64,000 nt of DNA from Flavobacterium psychrotrophum (lineage in GTDB: Bacteria; Bacteroidota; Bacteroidia; Flavobacteriales; Flavobacteriaceae): positions 806,001 through 870,000 of the forward strand of contig NZ_CP031557.1 of assembly GCF_003403075.1 (NCBI RefSeq), in the 5' to 3' direction. Below the pieces are notes generated by a model that was given only the letters and a program-made list of their open reading frames with translations, searched no databases and was not told the DNA's origin. Below are positions 62,303 through 64,000 of the stretch, in pieces. A program made the position numbers and the translations under genes. Every line of letters begins with the position of its first letter. The stretch's first letter is position 1.

Positions 62303-64000
62303 TTATTTTATTGCAATGGTTTTAGAAACAATATTGCTTTGCGATTTGTTTGGCTCATCAGGCTGGTGACCGCCTACAGCAATTTCAATATTGCCTTTAA
62401 ATTGGGCTGCTGTGCCGTTTTCTTTAATATATGAGAGGTCATCCGGAGTAAGGATAAACTGCACAGTTTTGCTTTCGCCGGGTTTCAGGTTCAGCCTTTC
62501 AAAACCTTTCAGTGCTTTAAGTGCCGTTTTTATACCGTTGTCTTTATTGATTAGGTATAATTGAGCCACCTCGTCGCCGGCACGTTTTCCTGTATTGGTA
62601 ACCTTTACAGATACGGTAGCGTCTTTACCCTTTTGAGCCTTTGATATCTTAAGGTCATCATACTTAAAAGTGGTGTAGCTAAGGCCAAAGCCAAAGCCGT
62701 AAAGCGGTGTGCCTTTAAAGTAACGGTAAGTGCGGTTTTCCATGCTGTAATCAGTAAACGAAGCTAAGTCGGCATCGCCTTTATAAAATGTAACCGGCAA
62801 ACGCCCTGACGGATTATAATCGCCAAACAGGATATCTGCTACAGCAGTGCCCGCAGCCTGTCCGCCATACCATGCATTTAAAATAGCAGGTATATGCTCT
62901 GACTCCCATGGTGTGGCAATGGCACTTCCTGTCATCATTACAAAAACTACGGGTTTTCCGGTGGCATTGCAGGCTTTCATTAATTCGGTTTGTATTGCGG
63001 GCAGGAGTATAGAGGTACGGTCGCCCCCCTCAAAACCGGGGTCATCTACCTTCATTTCCTCACCTTCAAGCTGTGGAGAAATACCTCCTATAACAATAAA
63101 AGTATCGGCATCTTTGTGTTTATTGACTAATGCAGTAAGATCATTTTTAAAGTAGTTACCTGCCCCCAGTTTTACATTGGCCTTGCCATCGCCCTGCCAG
63201 TATTCTACCACAATGCGGTAGGTTGTGGTTTTCTCAGCCTTTAGTTCATAGGTTTGTGCACCCCAGCGGTTACGCGCCCAGGCATCTATTACTGTTTTTC
63301 CGTTAATAATAAGGCGATACCCATCGTCTGCATCCATCTCAAAAGTAATGGCGCCATTGGCAGCAGGCTTAAAATCGGTACTATAACGTGCAGAAAAATC
63401 ACGCGCCTTAATGTTACCGGCCACCACTTGGCCTTCCTGCCAAAAGTGGTCTATGTTACTTTCCTGCCTTGTGGTTTCGGGTGTGCCGCTAAGTTTAGTG
63501 TTGTTAAAATACTCTGCCTTAAAGCCCTGCTTGCCATCATGCGAATATTGGTTGGATAAATCGGTATATTTTAGCAGGTTGCTATTCGTAAAGTTTACAG
63601 CCTTTTCATATACCACTTCGGTACCGCTGCCCACTTTGTCTTTTATACCCTGTAGCACTGTGGTAAGTTTAGACGGGATGCCATTGTAATTGCCCAGTAT
63701 GGCTATTGGGTTATCGGCATTTGGCCCAAGCACTACAATCTTTTTAAGCTTTTTGCTTAATGGTAGTGTGTTGTTCTTATTCTTTAGCAATACCATAGAC
63801 TGATGTGCCATACTAAGCGCGTGTGCTTTATGCGGTTCACTTTCTAATACAGAATCCGGTGTTTGCGCATATTTAACCATAGATGCGGGGTCGAACATTC
63901 CCAGCTGAAAACGCACCATAAACAGGCGTTTTACCGAAATGTCGATTTGGGCTTCGCTGATCTTTTTGTCTTTTACTGCCTGTACCAGTGCTTTATAAGC
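62303..64000 (-). CDS. Glycoside hydrolase family 3 enzyme with PA14 insert (N-terminus outside window)
   Basis: The reading frame stays open to the right edge of the window, so an apparent start at 63919 is not the real one. The 565 residues present cover the end of the GH3 barrel (AQIDISVKRLFMVRFQLGMF) and the second GH3 domain (MVLLKNKNNTLPL, VVLGPNADNP). A PA14 domain is inserted (about 63560-63150; KAEYFNNTKLSG, DADDGYRLIINGK). The second domain then resumes (GGISPQLEGEEM) and a fibronectin-III-like end follows. The catalytic Asp lies outside the window. Such enzymes release glucose or xylose from oligosaccharides; a xylosidase or glucosidase role fits the locus. Confidence 0.93.
   Translation of the reverse strand, partial: AYKALVQAVKDKKISEAQIDISVKRLFMVRFQLGMFDPASMVKYAQTPDSVLESEPHKAHALSMAHQSMVLLKNKNNTLPLSKKLKKIVVLGPNADNPIAILGNYNGIPSKLTTVLQGIKDKVGSGTEVVYEKAVNFTNSNLLKYTDLSNQYSHDGKQGFKAEYFNNTKLSGTPETTRQESNIDHFWQEGQVVAGNIKARDFSARYSTDFKPAANGAITFEMDADDGYRLIINGKTVIDAWARNRWGAQTYELKAEKTTTYRIVVEYWQGDGKANVKLGAGNYFKNDLTALVNKHKDADTFIVIGGISPQLEGEEMKVDDPGFEGGDRTSILLPAIQTELMKACNATGKPVVFVMMTGSAIATPWESEHIPAILNAWYGGQAAGTAVADILFGDYNPSGRLPVTFYKGDADLASFTDYSMENRTYRYFKGTPLYGFGFGLSYTTFKYDDLKISKAQKGKDATVSVKVTNTGKRAGDEVAQLYLINKDNGIKTALKALKGFERLNLKPGESKTVQFILTPDDLSYIKENGTAAQFKGNIEIAVGGHQPDEPNKSQSNIVSKTIAIK

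Noticed and set aside
63919..63919. ATG as true start of the GH3 gene
   Set aside because: The frame is open upstream to the window edge and those 27 codons encode conserved GH3 sequence, so this Met is internal.

Overview
The window looks like a chromosomal segment of a Bacteroidota species, most likely a Flavobacterium-type member of the Flavobacteriaceae. The evidence is a fused SecDF, a SusC/SusD pair, a secreted protein with a gliding/type IX C-terminal domain, several families known mainly from Bacteroidota, and promoters of the TTTG / TAnnTTTG type. Base composition is moderately AT-rich. I see no tRNA, rRNA, CRISPR array, transposase or integrase gene. The species cannot be fixed from the sequence alone.

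Layout. 1-4 kb: a truncated GNAT-like gene, an outer-membrane transporter-like protein, a DUF4834-type small protein, a glutathione peroxidase and menD. 4-5.4 kb: an AT-rich accessory patch with two small exported orphan proteins and a short repeat in three direct copies plus one degraded inverted copy. 5.4-9.2 kb: a 1244-residue secreted repeat protein. 9.3-21.4 kb: a surface-glycan locus with methyltransferases, a sulfatase-like membrane enzyme, a FemAB/GNAT-like protein, an acetyltransferase, a flippase, four glycosyltransferases, an FdtA-like cupin and a GT-C-like membrane protein. ftsE heads its minus-strand half. 22.4-39.3 kb: mostly housekeeping and envelope genes, namely a TPR protein with a beta-barrel partner, a GreA/GreB-like factor, asnB, gyrB, a barrel protein, mdh, secDF and an exbB-exbD-tonB operon.

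39.7-46.3 kb: a complete minus-strand trpEGDCFBA operon. Upstream of trpE is a previously unannotated leader ORF with three consecutive Trp codons (FWWWHFH), followed by a hairpin with a U-tract. A near-perfect Bacteroidota promoter ends only four bases before the leader ATG. Together these form a ribosome-mediated attenuator read from an almost leaderless mRNA.

47-64 kb: a polysaccharide-utilisation and uronate-catabolism locus. It has kdgK and kdgA, susC, susD, a SASA-type acetylesterase, a LacI regulator, a hexuronate MFS transporter, uxaC, uxuA, an SDR fructuronate reductase and a truncated GH3 enzyme with a PA14 insert. These genes give a full route from glucuronate through fructuronate, mannonate, KDG and KDPG to pyruvate and glyceraldehyde-3-phosphate. 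The likely source is an acetylated glucuronoxylan-like glycan. The 13-mer AACGTATTCGTAA lies upstream of both susC and the uxuB-like gene, and a close variant lies upstream of kdgK. It is a candidate operator tying the three transcription units together.

Several intergenic regions hold long inverted repeats of the dispersed kind common in Bacteroidota chromosomes. One of them lies inside the trp operon between trpG and trpD.
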